64,000 bases of DNA, from assembly GCA_026770025.1 (NCBI GenBank), contig JAMXDE010000024.1:620001-684000 (forward strand), read 5' to 3'. The notes below the pieces were generated by a model. The model ran no database searches and was not told the origin of the DNA. It saw only the letters and a list, made by a program, of their open reading frames with translations. Shown in pieces: positions 10,281 to 21,943 of this stretch (position 1 is its first letter; each line of letters opens with the position of its first letter). A program made the position numbers and the translations under genes. This DNA is from Craspedostauros australis (taxonomy: Eukaryota > Bacillariophyta > Bacillariophyceae > Mastogloiales > Achnanthaceae).

Positions 10281-10805
10281 TTATTCGCGCGGAACGATGG
10301 CATCCAGCAGACGCGTCATTCTGGCACCATGCAGTTTGTTTAGTTTGTCGTACTGATCTGTGGAATAGGCGAAGTACCGAGGTTGGAACATCTTCTGCTC
10401 CATCGCCAGGTCACACAGCATTCGGTTCTGATATCGAAACGGCGTTGTCGTCGTCGTCGTCGTCGGTAATGATGAGGTCTCTGCTGTGCTGCTTGTGTCT
10501 GTCGTCGTTGTGGAGGTCGGCGTCGTCGGAATGTCTCGCGTCTCGGATGTGGTCGATGCCGTGTCGGACGATGTGTCGGATGCAACCGCACTCGACATGG
10601 ATTCTTGTTTGGAGGCAGTGTCGCGCGATCCCATGATCGACTTCAGCTTCCAGAACTTCTTGTCTTCCTTCTTGGTACGTGAGATGGACGACAGCGACGA
10701 TGATCGCTTGCCGGGCGATGACTCCTTCATGCTCACGGGCTCCTTCGTTGTCAAGGCGCGGACGGATCCGTGTCTGTGCAATCGTTTGCCGCCGAGTCTT
10801 CTCAT
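10281..10805 (-). CDS. Ser/Thr-rich hypothetical protein
   Basis: This 174-residue protein has a basic, Ser-rich N-terminus (about 1-60) and a Ser/Thr/Asp low-complexity middle with a poly-Thr run. The last 50 residues are better mixed and look folded (RMLCDLAMEQKMFQPRYFAY through the end). No family is recognised. The compositional shift to an ordered, aromatic-containing C-terminus is the main reason to believe it is a real gene. It converges on the methyltransferase gene to its left. Confidence 0.5.
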   Translation of the reverse strand: MRRLGGKRLHRHGSVRALTTKEPVSMKESSPGKRSSSLSSISRTKKEDKKFWKLKSIMGSRDTASKQESMSSAVASDTSSDTASTTSETRDIPTTPTSTTTTDTSSTAETSSLPTTTTTTTPFRYQNRMLCDLAMEQKMFQPRYFAYSTDQYDKLNKLHGARMTRLLDAIVPRE

Positions 10806-10918
10806 GATGTCGTCGTCGTTGTGTTGCTTTGTGTTGTTGTTTTGTGAAGTTTGGTCTGTTGGTATTGTGGCTGGCTGGCGCTTCTACACTGTCAATGTGG
10901 TCTCCTTGGGATGGCCTC

Positions 10919-10975
10919 TGTTGGTGCTACACTGTTGGTGCTGCGCTGTTGGTGCTACACTGTTGGTGCACTGTC
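10919..10975. repeat. Tandem repeat of a 15-base unit
   Basis: About four copies of TGTTGGTGCTACAC (with variants) lie about 115 bases upstream of the minus-strand gene starting at 10805, in its probable promoter or leader. Confidence 0.7.
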
Positions 10976-12359
10976 TCTGCAGAAACGACGAACCGATTTG
11001 ATCGCCTTCTTTGAACACAAACGATTCTCCAGTATCGTGTGGTACGATTGCGATTGGAGGCACAGGTCGATCGATGGATGGATGCTGTGTCGTGCTTGTC
11101 GGATCACGTTATACTCCAACTGCTCCACTCCAGTTGGATCTGATCGATGTCTCTTGTGTGGTACGATTGAAGGCCGCTCAGGTGATAGTGATTGTGATCG
11201 TGGAGATGGTTGTGGTGACGAATGAGGTTTCAACTGTGTTTGGCGAAAGTCAATGGACGTTGCTGGTGCTCCATCTGTTTCGAAATGATGATGACGATGA
11301 TCGGCTGCGCAAAGATGGTGTAGGTGACCGTTGCAATGGGAATCGTTTGCTATTGTTGTCGTCTTTGGTGACGATTGTTACGACGACGATGATGACGATG
11401 ATGATGCCAAAGCGGTGATGATGATGGCAGTAGTGCAGAGTGCAGAGATCGGGTCGAACTGTGGCACGTGTTTGTGTGGGAACCGCCCACAACAACCACA
11501 ACAACAAAGAAACACACACACAAACAACAACACTCCGCCGACCATCTGCGCGCGATTTCTCGCTTCTTGTTCTCTGTCTCGTCTTCTTGTCACCATTTCG
11601 CGCTCTTCGCGCGACACCTGTTGCATGTGCTGTTCGTGTCATGATGGATGATTATTTCAGCTATTTAGAGCAGAGCTCATTAAACAGTGCGGGCACTGCG
11701 CGCTGTTTGGATATTTGGTGGAGGGAAGACACCAGCATGCACGCTGTGTTTAGACGTCGTAGCACCAACGGATACCTTCCACATGAAGTTTCAAAAACAA
11801 ATGCACAGCAATCTCATTTTGTCGCACTCAAATCGTGTGGTTGCCGTTGAGGACTGTCTGTTTGGATTTGACGGAAGTACGTGTGATCACTGTTGTGCTC
11901 TCTGTGCATTCGGCGCAGAGGAAAAGCTGACAAAAGGTTACCGTTGCTCAAAGGAGAACCCATCCGCAAGCTATGTTCTCGCTAGTGAACAGTTGCGTTC
12001 GAGGCAGAATAGTATCATGATCGGAGAAGTATAGTACACTGCAGTGGATGGCCTTCGTCTAGTCGCATGCACCGCTCCATCTTGTTGATACTTTCAATCG
12101 ACCGAGGAGAGATCAACGGTCAAGTCAAGAAACGCTTCTTCAAGACACTCCACCATCGTTGTCAGTACATCACATAACAGCATCCATCATCTGAGAAAGG
12201 CAAGAATGATGGCTGTAAAATCCTCATTACCTTGCCATCTCTGTGACCGATCTATTGTGGAAACGCAGCGATGCCATGCATCCATGTGTCCAAACATCCA
12301 CACATTCAAGAACAACAACAACAACAACAACAACAACGCGGGCCAACTAACCAAAATAT

Positions 12360-12397
<38 letters not shown>

Positions 12398-13405
12398 GAA
12401 CCAACACAGAAAGACACAACCACTCAAGAAGCGTCAACGCAACGCAGTGCACAAGTATTACGGTAGGGACGCTGTCACTCTCTCCGTCACGACGTCGGAG
12501 GATTGAACTCAAACAACCAAACTATAACGCTTGATGCCAAAAATCGACTGCGACACTCCAACAACACTCCACGAATGGCCATTGTCCGCGCCACAAACTG
12601 CCAACCAAACTTCTGGACGTTGCGATCGGTGGAAAATGTGTCGCCCGCTTCTCTCCTTCCCAAATCCCGCACAAAGGCAACAAGATGACAAAGCCTTTTA
12701 CTTGCTCCCTATTTATTATCTGCGCGCCAAAACCAGTCTTTTTGCGATCACACGAAGTGACTCGCGAAGCGGGCACGAACGATTGACTGGATGGACTACG
12801 TGGTACATGAGAATGTTGGATACTACATTCGGACGTTCGTCAATCCTCTTCGCTCTATTTTATCGGACGATTGTATATTCACAAAACAAGAACTGTTTCA
12901 CGGACAATCAGTACGGCTGGAAGAATAGAACGAGTTGATAAGGTGGCTCCTTTTCGTCGAGGTGATTGTTTTGGCCTGCATCCGCGCAGAGTGATGGTTT
13001 TGAGTTCTGCGCCAACCCACACCAACTTCTGCAGTTGGGATTAGGCCAAGAGAGCGATTTGACCTCTATCGGTGGTGACTTTGTGCCGTTGCAATACATC
13101 ATGTGTTCGTTGTGGGAACGAGATGCGTCGCACAGGTATCTACGAAGTGCGCAGGTGGTGGATGATGCAATTAAGATCAGAGGCAGCGCATGAGGGGGAG
13201 AAACAGGTGCAAGGGAAGGAGGCATCTGAGGCACACTGTGCTCGGAATGTCTCTTCCCCTCTCCATCTCTTGATTCGTCTTTTGCAGTTGCCCTTTCCCT
13301 TCCCTCTCGCCGAAGCTAAATGATGATGTTTCGGAAGACATAGAAACACGTGTAGATTGATCATCAATCAACTATACTATTCTATTATATTATTTATTTG
13401 TGGAG
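10976..13405. other. Long gene-poor stretch with simple repeats
   Basis: Contents seen are triplet tracts near 11280-11420, an (AAC)n tract at 12311-12336 and a (CT)n tract at 12362-12394. One 115-codon plus-strand frame at 11687-12034 contains several Cys pairs (CTLC, CDHCCALC). That frame has no recognised domain, and its start is not supported by context, so it is not annotated as a gene. Confidence 0.45.
12362..12394. repeat. (CT)n microsatellite
   Basis: An uninterrupted dinucleotide run of about 16 units follows an AAC triplet tract at 12311-12336. Confidence 0.9.
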
Positions 13406-13415
13406 TATATAAAAG
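13406..13415 (+). promoter_or_regulatory. Candidate TATA box
   Basis: TATATAAAAG lies in an AT-rich stretch, 34 bases before an ATG at 13449. It is one of the cleanest TATA boxes seen by eye in the window, and it points to the right. Confidence 0.45.
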
Positions 13416-13448
13416 GGCACAGCACTCCATAACTCTTGACAGAGGAGA

Positions 13449-14036
13449 ATGGATCCAAAATGCTCCTGGTTGTGTGTTTACTTCACCGCTGCCCGTATTG
13501 GTCGTTGGGATCTCTGCGTGCACTGCTCTGCGGTGGACACTGCTGGCACGGCTCAATCACCTTTCGCCAAGTGGTCCGAGCTTCACTCTCCGAGGCATAA
13601 TAACTCGTTTGTACTCATGAGTCGTTCACAATGGCGTTCCTTGTTTCTTGACTCCGTCTTTCTGGTCCGTTCTTGGACCTCATTGGTGCTCCGCGAGCCA
13701 TGGGCATTCTATTTTACAGTTGATGGCCACAACCAACACACGATTAGCGTGTCTGTTTGTTCATGGACTCTGACTGCTCCTTGCCTGACGCATACGTACT
13801 TGTACGAATACTCCCAAAGAGAATCCACTGCGCAAAGTGTGCTCGTACTGTTGTCGACTTCGGACATTGGTTCACAACTAAAGGCAAGACACCAGTTTGG
13901 CACGACTACGAGTACGACTATGATGGCGCATCAAAAGCAATTCTTGGAACAGAATCCCGCCCAGGCGGCAAACATCTATTCTATGTTCCACAAGCGCTTC
14001 CATCCCGTGCACACCTGGGCGCTCTCCGGGAGTTAG
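13449..14036 (+). CDS. Orphan 195-residue reading frame behind a TATA box
   Basis: The frame starts shortly after the TATATAAAAG element. It encodes an unrecognised, aromatic- and Ser-rich protein with no clear domain. A second frame (13757-14098, 113 codons) overlaps it, contains CAKC and also looks protein-like, so the true product may be spliced or frameshifted. The TATA box is the main support. The product could be a decayed gene, and confidence is low. Confidence 0.25.
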   Translation: MDPKCSWLCVYFTAARIGRWDLCVHCSAVDTAGTAQSPFAKWSELHSPRHNNSFVLMSRSQWRSLFLDSVFLVRSWTSLVLREPWAFYFTVDGHNQHTISVSVCSWTLTAPCLTHTYLYEYSQRESTAQSVLVLLSTSDIGSQLKARHQFGTTTSTTMMAHQKQFLEQNPAQAANIYSMFHKRFHPVHTWALSGS

Positions 14037-14775
14037 AAAGGCACTATCTGCATACTATACTGCAGAAGAGAGGATATATGAGCATGAATACGAGCTGAGT
14101 GATCGAAAAAGTCTGAAGACAAGAGCGGAGACAAGACACAAGCGAACGAATAACAGTGCCGGTCTTCTTCACAGTCCTCGCACTTCTGCTCCTCCCAACT
14201 ACCCTGGTATGAGCTACGAGTAATGGGATGAGTGGCATGGAAGACACCAAAACATCCCATCTGTTACCTCTATTTCGCCATTGCCTCGCGACCTTCGGAC
14301 CAAGATGCAGCTGCAGTGACGTGGCACGCCCACGAGCCACAGGGTACCATACCACACATACAACCTACGTTACCAGCATGGCGGACCAATCGCACCAGTC
14401 CTGGAATGGATTGGGACAGGTTGCGTGGCCTGCGGTTGGCGCTTCCATCATCCAAACCTCGACCACCACCATTATCATCATTGTCATCGTCATCGTCATC
14501 ATCATAAAATCAGCTGACTCCAAACCCTGACCACACGATCAGCCACGAAGCACAAATACAAGTCAGCACCATCACTCTCTCGCTCGTAGACAGCACAGCA
14601 CAGCACTGGAAGCCAACGCAGACGCAAACGCACACTCCAACCGAACCAATAGAACAACAAACTAACGACCCATAAAAACGAAACAAATATGCACTTGACA
14701 ACCACTGTGGCGCAAGGGCATTCACAGCAGCGCCCATCCAAGACGGACATAAAAACTTCATCGTCGGCCATCACC

Positions 14776-15645
14776 ATGTCCTCCGAAGAGCACGTCCCAA
14801 GCCCGGAAGACCCCACAGTCGGCTCCGTGTCGTCGAAGGAAGATCACTGCAACGACGGCCAATGCGCGCCCGTCGTCACCGTATCCGGCGGCAAGCACAA
14901 ACAGACACCCGTCGAGGCCGTCCAGTACAGGTTGCAGGACAAGTACGGCAGGAAGATCCAACCGGAACGGCTGTACCGCATCCCGCTCGTCCCCATCGAC
15001 TGCCGATTCGGCGTCATCCGCGAGGACAAGTTGGCACGCGATGCCCTGAAGGCCACCATCAAGATGCAGCGCAGGATCCAGGCCGCCACCATGACGGTCG
15101 TCTTCTGCATCCGGCGACCAGGATGCGGCAGCTGTCGCGATCACGGCCAGCAGCTCGTGACGCTCGTGGAGGAGCTCAATACGAACGAGCAGAAGATGCT
15201 GCTTGACGCCAACAGCAGCCACGGCGGATCCAACCGAAAGCAGTCGAAGCAGCGCAGATCGGAAGGACAGAAGGTGGCGCTCGTGGGTGTCACGAAGCAC
15301 GGTGAAGGCGTGGACGACTCGGCGATGCTCAACTTCTACCAAACGTACTTCGGTCGCTACCCCCTCTTCAAGGATCAGCATTGGAAGACTTACAAGGCCT
15401 TGGGCGGACGCAAGATCTCGTACGTCAACTTCGCGCTGCGGAGACCCAAGATGAAGAGGCGGTACACCAAGATGAACATCGAGAATGTGTTCTTCGGTGG
15501 CGACATCTGGACGCAAGGTGGGGTCCTGGTCTTCGATCGCAGTGGGGAGCTGCGGCATGTGCAGTACGAGGAATACGGCAAGCGGTTGAACGTCGATGAG
15601 ATCAGGACGGCGCTGCAGCAGATTCAGACGGACCAACGCAAATGA
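14776..15645 (+). CDS. PRXL2/AhpC-TSA-like thioredoxin-fold protein
   Basis: This encodes 289 residues. After an acidic N-terminal tail, residues from about 65 onward form a thioredoxin fold of the PRXL2 (FAM213, SelU-like) group. The active-site motif is PGCGSC (Cys117 and Cys120), at the position where SelU-type proteins have U/CxxC. The segments FGRYPLFKDQHWKTYKALGG and FFGGDIWTQGGVLVFD match the family pattern of a partner strand and the Gly-rich return. Such proteins act as thiol oxidoreductases, some being prostamide/prostaglandin F synthases, and the substrate here is unknown. A stretch of about 30 polar residues with SKQRRSEGQK is inserted between the CxxC helix and the next strand. 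The start at 14776 (context CACCATG) is preferred over an upstream in-frame ATG at 14689. Confidence 0.75.
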   Translation: MSSEEHVPSPEDPTVGSVSSKEDHCNDGQCAPVVTVSGGKHKQTPVEAVQYRLQDKYGRKIQPERLYRIPLVPIDCRFGVIREDKLARDALKATIKMQRRIQAATMTVVFCIRRPGCGSCRDHGQQLVTLVEELNTNEQKMLLDANSSHGGSNRKQSKQRRSEGQKVALVGVTKHGEGVDDSAMLNFYQTYFGRYPLFKDQHWKTYKALGGRKISYVNFALRRPKMKRRYTKMNIENVFFGGDIWTQGGVLVFDRSGELRHVQYEEYGKRLNVDEIRTALQQIQTDQRK

Positions 15646-16013
15646 AGCGCTCGCAGCGCAAACGGATGAACTAGCAAGGGGGTGTTGCATTGATATTGTG
15701 GTATGCGAAGAGTGTGTCATTTGCGGTGTCTGCGACGGCAATTGCGCTGGCAACGCGAGCGCGAGAAAGAAACATACTCCAGAGAGAGCAATAGCCACTA
15801 TTGCAACATTAGACGGAGATTCACACTCTATGGAAGGCATCAACACAAAAGCGAGAGTGTGGAGGCACGGATATGAAACAACAATAAAGCACTATATTTG
15901 TTGTGTATTTGTTTGATGCTAGATTAATTCTAGTAGAATACAACGCCCTGAATACAATGTCCTCCATGCAGGTGCGCATGCGCGTGATCTTTGGAAGCGT
16001 GATGTACCGTACT
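15646..16013. other. Spacer between convergent genes
   Basis: No gene was seen in these 368 bases. They should hold the 3' ends of the PRXL2-like gene and of the minus-strand coiled-coil gene. An AT-rich ACAACAATAAAGC at about 15878-15890 resembles a polyadenylation signal on the plus strand. Confidence 0.5.
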
Positions 16014-16550
16014 TCAAGCGTAGAAGATGGATCGCAATCGCTGCGAGCGAATCATGCGTCTCCATTTCTTGGGTGATGTTGGTTGTCTGCGCTTGCAAAT
16101 GGACCTCTTCAAGGCTGGTGTCTTGGTGGAACCGCGCTTGGCCTGTGATGCCTTGGTAGAAGAGTGGATGCTGGTGGTGGTACTCGTGCTGGTGCTTGTA
16201 CTGACGCTTGTGCTGTCACCGTCTTCGTCGTCGCTGATTGGTTGCACAGCGGATGCGTCGTCCATGACTGCCACAGTCAATGGAAGTGCTTGGGTGGCTT
16301 GTGCTGCGGCTGCCCGTGCTTGCTTGGCGTCCAGAAGTTCTTGCTTCTTTGTCTTCAGAGAGCTCACTTCCTCCTTGAGCTTGTCGCAGTCTCGCTTCAT
16401 CTCCGCCATCTCGAATTTCAGGTGCTTCTGTGTGGATTGCAGGGAGCTCATCTGCGTTTGGATTGCGCTTGTGGCGAATTTGGCATCATGAATGCAGTTG
16501 ATGAGGGTTGCGAAGTTATCGTTGATAGTGGTGGTGGTAGTAGTTGTCAT
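16014..16550 (-). CDS. Coiled-coil protein with basic C-terminus, hypothetical
   Basis: This 178-residue protein begins with a poly-Thr stretch. Residues about 25-90 are rich in Leu, Lys, Glu and Gln with heptad-like spacing (KFEMAEMKRDCDKLKEEVSS), a probable coiled coil. An acidic Ser/Thr run follows. The last 40 residues are strongly basic (KRSICKRRQPTSPKKWRRM), a possible nuclear-localisation or nucleic-acid-binding tail. The frame is open upstream to 16754, but the start at 16550 is preferred because the extension is His/Thr-rich and looks like leader. No family is recognised. Confidence 0.55.
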   Translation of the reverse strand: MTTTTTTTINDNFATLINCIHDAKFATSAIQTQMSSLQSTQKHLKFEMAEMKRDCDKLKEEVSSLKTKKQELLDAKQARAAAAQATQALPLTVAVMDDASAVQPISDDEDGDSTSVSTSTSTSTTTSIHSSTKASQAKRGSTKTPALKRSICKRRQPTSPKKWRRMIRSQRLRSIFYA

Positions 16551-17041
16551 GTTGGCTATGGAGATGGGTATTGGTTGAAGTGATCTGTGTGTGTATGTGT
16601 GTGTCGTGTGTGTTGTCTGTGGCTCGTGGTTTGCGTTTTGTTTGTTCTTGTGTTGATTTTGTGAGGACAACACATCACATCCGCAAAAGAACTTTTCCGC
16701 GTCCCCTTCTGCGTTGAGTTGTGGTGGTGAAGCTGCTGGATTCAATTCATCCAAAACTTGATTCCGGCTGAATTTGATGCCATCCGGGCAGCCTATTCCA
16801 TCGAATATAGACCAATATCACGATGGCGGAACATCCAGTGAAACACGAGGCGTCCACCACAACAAGAAGCATAGCAGAGAGCAGGGAGCAAGCACGGAAC
16901 AGCACAAAGTGGTGGTTAGATTCACGTTTTTAATTATGCATTCTCTTCGATAGCTCTCTCTCTCTCTCTCCTTCTACGAGTAGTGGTGTTCCTCCTTCTC
17001 TTCAAACAGAAAACGTACCGACAGCCTACAAGTACTCTCCT
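16551..17041. other. Spacer with (CT)n and (GT)n tracts
   Basis: No gene was seen. A GT-rich stretch around 16586-16620 forms the leader of the coiled-coil gene. A short (CT)n run lies near 16951-16970, within the 3' region of the next minus-strand gene. Confidence 0.55.
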
Positions 17042-18589
17042 CTATCTCACGATGGCACTGAAAAGACACGATGACGACGAGTCTGTTTGCTCCGTGTCCT
17101 GATCGCTGTGGTCGGGACCGAAATCATCATCGCTGCATTGATCCGTTCCTGTCGTCGCGAATTCTTTCCGCACCTGTAACATGGCCTCCTGCAAGGTCGT
17201 GTGCAAAAGCGCGGAGTCCTCATCCGACATGCGCTTCTTGGGGCACACCGGCGGCGACAATCGCTTCTGCAACAGCCTCTGTTTGCTATTGCTGCTGCCG
17301 TTGCTGCTGCGCTGCGAGTGATGTCCGCCATCATCATCGTTGATGGTGACGGAGAACTCGGTGCTGCTGGCGTAGGCGTCATGCTGTGCATAGCCCAGAC
17401 TTCTGGGGCTGCCGTCCTGGTTCCCGAAACCAGAGTAGACATCGTTGTGTTCGTTGTGATCCACTTCGTCATCGTTTTCTTCATCGAGATGCATCTCGGT
17501 TTGGAATAGCTCCCATTTGCACATCTTGGCGAGGCTGTTCGTTTCTCCCACTGGTGAGAGAGGACTGCAAGACTTGATGGTGCTGGTCAGACCGCCGAGG
17601 CTTCCGCTTTCACCGTGGTTCATGCTGACATTCCGTTGCCGTTTGCGACGGCTTCCTTGCATCAGGTTGAGTTGCGTGATGCTGGGTTGCGCGATGGGCG
17701 TGGCCGCCGATGTCAACATATCGTCGTCGTCATCGTCGCTGTCGTCCATGTCGCCGAACAGCGCCAGATCTGACAGCGCTATTGCTACAGCGGATGCCAT
17801 GGTCGGTTGGTTGGGCAGGGCAGCAGCATCGCATGTCTCGTTGGCGTCGTCGTCGAGCACGATGCTGCTGCGCGATCGAATGTCCTTCATCATGGCGAAG
17901 ATGTCGGATGTGCAATCCATGTTGGCAGGCAGTGGCATGGGAGGCGGAGGCGTCACGTGACGCGCCAACCGTGGTGGTTTCATTGATAGCAAACTGTCTT
18001 CGTCGCTCTCGCCGCAATCGGCATCCATTCCGTTCGCATTGCTGCGCAGCTTGCCTGACCGTGCCTCCCACCGATTGGAAAGCGCCAACGGTGCCATGAT
18101 CTTTGGCGCGGGCGGCGGTAACGTGCGGCTCGACGTTGCATTGCGCCAGTCGCGGGGCTTGCTGAAGCCAAACCCTTTGGCATGGCCCTTGCGGTCCAAC
18201 GATGGTGATCGCTGCGGTGGTCTCGGCATCGCACAATCGCATGCGGCATTGTCGTATCGCTTCACGCGCTTGATGGGAGCGTCGTTGCCATCCCCGTTCA
18301 GCATCACGGCGGCTCCTTGCGCGCTCTGTGGCTCGTGCCCCGGAGCTGGGTCCGTGACGATCTCGAATGCGGCGTAGAACATTGGTTGGCTGTCATGATG
18401 CGTGCGGTCATGAGCCGGTTCGGTTTCGAAGAACGAGGTTCGGATGTTGCCATCGTCACAGGAGGCGCCAACGCGATGACGGCCATCTGTGGGTTGGCAC
18501 TGCGATTGCTGCTGCTCTTGGAAGTGGCTGCTGACCGGGCGAGATGCTAGCAGCTGCTGCAGGAAGCCAGTCAAGATCGAAGTCGCCAT
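17042..18589 (-). CDS. Large low-complexity acidic protein, hypothetical
   Basis: This 515-residue protein has no recognised domain. It has a Pro-rich patch (TPPPPMPLPANM, near 215), a poly-Asp run (MDDSDDDDDDML, near 275), a basic patch (GSRRKRQRNVS, near 310) that could be a nuclear signal, and a final Ser/Asp-rich segment. A more ordered segment near 455-475 (LLHTTLQEAMLQVRKEFA) is a possible amphipathic helix. The long open frame, its ATG with a purine at -3, and its consistency over 1.5 kb support a real gene. Composition resembles the 307-residue orphan at 21944-22867, so the two may be distantly related regulators, which is inference. Confidence 0.6.
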   Translation of the reverse strand: MATSILTGFLQQLLASRPVSSHFQEQQQSQCQPTDGRHRVGASCDDGNIRTSFFETEPAHDRTHHDSQPMFYAAFEIVTDPAPGHEPQSAQGAAVMLNGDGNDAPIKRVKRYDNAACDCAMPRPPQRSPSLDRKGHAKGFGFSKPRDWRNATSSRTLPPPAPKIMAPLALSNRWEARSGKLRSNANGMDADCGESDEDSLLSMKPPRLARHVTPPPPMPLPANMDCTSDIFAMMKDIRSRSSIVLDDDANETCDAAALPNQPTMASAVAIALSDLALFGDMDDSDDDDDDMLTSAATPIAQPSITQLNLMQGSRRKRQRNVSMNHGESGSLGGLTSTIKSCSPLSPVGETNSLAKMCKWELFQTEMHLDEENDDEVDHNEHNDVYSGFGNQDGSPRSLGYAQHDAYASSTEFSVTINDDDGGHHSQRSSNGSSNSKQRLLQKRLSPPVCPKKRMSDEDSALLHTTLQEAMLQVRKEFATTGTDQCSDDDFGPDHSDQDTEQTDSSSSCLFSAIVR

Positions 18590-21500
18590 TGCCTCCGCTC
18601 CGCGTTTGGTCTCTGCTTGTGGCTTTCGCTATGCTCTCTCTTCGAAGACTGTCCCTTGTGGCTGTTGTGTATATGTGTGTATGTGTTGTTTCGTGAGAAC
18701 GGAGGAATGTTGTTGCCCTGGTGATGAGATGTCTTTCGATGTTGTTATCTGGGATGGTTATGAGCTGTGATTGTTGCGGAAGGAAGGCGTGGGTCCAAGT
18801 GCAATGAGGTCGATTGCGATGGTGATGCCACTCTACTGATGGTGCCGCCAATGGAAATGATGCATGGGTATGTCGACGCGGCGCTCCCAGAATAGAATAC
18901 TTGACGCTCCGATGGACTGTTGGACGCAGTTGTGTGCAATGGACGACGTGATGGTTGCTCTTTGATCCTTCCTCGTGGGTATAATGCATACGTGTTCGAA
19001 CACAAGAAGAGCCTCGACCCATAAAAGATGTTGCAAAGTCGATGAGCCCAGAGGCAATTCAATCAGTACCAGGATGTCAAACTGCCCACGGAAATGCTTT
19101 GGTTGCGGAAGGATCGATCTCCCTTCCTTCGTGTCTCACACTCCTCACTGTTGTCTTCCTGTTTTGTCCTCTCTCACTTCGCGCTGGCAGCCAACCACCG
19201 CCGCTCATTCTCTCCCTCTCTCTCTCACCTACCGTGTTGGTGGGGATGGTCACCTCTTTCGTCGTGTGGCACAGTGCGTGTTTTCCGCCTTCGTGTTTTC
19301 TCTGTGTGGATTTGCACGAGTTCTGTTCGGGATCGATTTGTTCTGTCGTTGTTTGTGTGAGCGGTTTCGTTGCTGTTCCACATGTCCCAACACGCGGTTT
19401 CAACACGACAGCAAATGCCAAAGCTGGCCCATTGGTCCCGTTCACTCGGATATGTTGTTCTTGCATTCGCCTGGGTGCATTCAGAGGCCCATTGGGATCA
19501 TGTTGCGACAATGGCGTGACATCATGAAGAACGCAGAGTGTTAGTCATTATTTGTCATCGACATATCCAAGTACGAATAGCTCTCAGCGCAATAAGCATA
19601 CTTATTGCCCAGACATAGCGGCTTCAATGATGTATGATGCTAATGAGCCCAATGTTTGATCCTGGAAAGTGGACACACGATCTTATTTGTCCCTGTTGGG
19701 TGAAAAGACACAAACAAGACAACAGGAAAGTCGTTTCTGTATGCCGTTTTCCTCTGTTCTCGAGTCAGTGTCTTGTTCTGGTCGCGACTTTGCAAAAGTC
19801 GGAGTAGTCACGCATCGACCGGTCGGATCCGAAACTCGAGGGAACAATCGGCGTTGTCTATTTCACAAAGCTAGAGAAATCCTGGACCTCATCCGTGTTG
19901 CGTCATTTTTCAAAATTCTTCGACGCATCACCAAAAAACAGTGCCCACAACAGCAACACCAAGAAGCAACAGGGACAGCAACATCCAATTGCCACAAGAG
20001 CCTGCTCTGCCTATCTCTCCCTTACTCATGTTCGTAGAACAGGACAGCACATGTGGAGCCAATCCAACAACATGGCATCAATCAACCAAGCTTCGACGAT
20101 CAACCATTGGTGGCGGCGAAGCTTGCCACGTTCAACACCCGCGATACCAGTATGATACCATTTCAGATAGCCATGGAGGCACGGCATATCATCTCGCTGG
20201 AATGATCTTCTATCGACATGCTGCAGCATCTCCCACGCAATCATCGCCATCCATGTGACTATGGCGTCGTCGTCGTCATGATCAGCAACATCAGGAGTAG
20301 CAGGACGATTTGGCAGATGGTGCTTGCAATGTTGCATCGGCCAACCGAACAATGATGAGTGCCACGAACAGCTGGATCACCAGCTTGTTACCGGCAATTT
20401 GGCACATGGAACACAGCTGCATTGCAAACATCCGATGAGAGTTCTCACTCTCAGGATGTGGCCCACGCACAATGGTCTCCACTCTGGAGAGAAGAAGATG
20501 GGCAGTGGAGCAGACAGCACCATCATTCTCAAGCTTGGTGATTTCAACAGACATCCGTCCTGTGCTGAGACGCAGGGGCATCTCTGATAGACTCCGCCCC
20601 TATACAGCAGCGACACAAGTGCGACTGGCTTTTGTCTCATCCATCCAGCCATCGTATTCTTCTTCATTTCACAGGAAGCGAACGAAAAATTGGCCTGTGT
20701 GCGGGGGTCCATGTTGAGCACATCAAATGATGCTGTTAGAGATGGTGTGATGATGTTTGCGTCTCCGCCAGCTAAACGCGGCGATGATCAGGCGTGATCC
20801 GAAGCACACATTTGCCTGATGCGGCTTGTGATGAAAGTGCCTGTCACATCGGAGCCGAGGCAGTGAGAGTCTACAAGATTCGCATTGTTCGTCTCAGCTC
20901 TTCGACACACATTGGTGTGCGGAGGCTGACAATGGAGAATCCCAAACCGCGAGGCATCGTGGGAGGCATTCGAAGCATCCTTTTGGATGTGATCGGAAGG
21001 CCAAAGCGAGTGGATCATTACATCTGAGATCACCATCTGGCCGAAGGGCCAGCAATGATTGGCATCGCGAACAGAGCAATCATCATTCCAAATTGCAAAA
21101 GGGAACCTCAGATCCTGACGTCGGAACGGCTGTCCGCAGACTCGCCATGGCGCATCTCGACACGTGCATTCCAATCATCACCACCCTCAAAGTGAACAGG
21201 ATGTAGCCTTGGATGCAGGCTCATACCTGCGAATGAATGATGGAAGACGGCCGAATAGCGCATACCATGCCATCCCTTCTTGCTTTCCTTTCCTGCTTTC
21301 GTAGCCATCTCATTTCTTTCTCCATCCAAATATCATTCGTTTCTGTCCCGAACAGTCCAGAAATACAGATGTTGCACTTGAATGCCTGATCGCTCACCGT
21401 ACTTGATAACTTGATAACCGGCAAAGATGAGATCGTGTCAAAACTGAGGCAGGTTGTGATTGGTATGTGAGTGTGAGTGTGAGTGTGATGCGTATGATGT

Positions 21501-21943
21501 TAGCTGTTGTGGATGCATGAATTGGGAGGATCGCGGATGCACCAATCGGAATGCCTGCTCCTTCTCTGTTGCTGATGACGTTGTTGGTGGTGCTCGTTGG
21601 CACTTCCCGCCATGAGGATCGGACGGCGCTTCCGTTGACGACAACGGTTGCGGTCTGACGAAGACGGATACGATCATGATTTGGACTATGGTGATCAGGT
21701 ATCTACTCTACTCTGCTCAACTCCAACCAGAAACAAATGAGGTACATGTGAAAGTACGTAAATGATAACTGTGTTGCTGTTTAATACAATGTTGAAAATC
21801 GACATTGCCGTTGTGCAGTGTACTGCCATGCATGGCATTGCTGTGTATCTGTATTGCCTCTATCTGTGTCTGTGTGTATCTGTATGGTGTGGGGTGGTAT
21901 GTATGTGCGATTTAGAATGGCACGCACCATGCTATGTGCCATA
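18590..21943. other. 3.3-kb stretch without a convincing gene
   Basis: Open frames on both strands are short and overlap. A minus-strand stretch at 20581-20291 has a protein-like look, with a hydrophobic C-terminal segment (LVIQLFVALIIVRLADATL). It could be an exon of an unresolved spliced gene, but no splice pair or domain could be assigned. A short GTGA repeat lies near 21468-21490. Confidence 0.4.
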
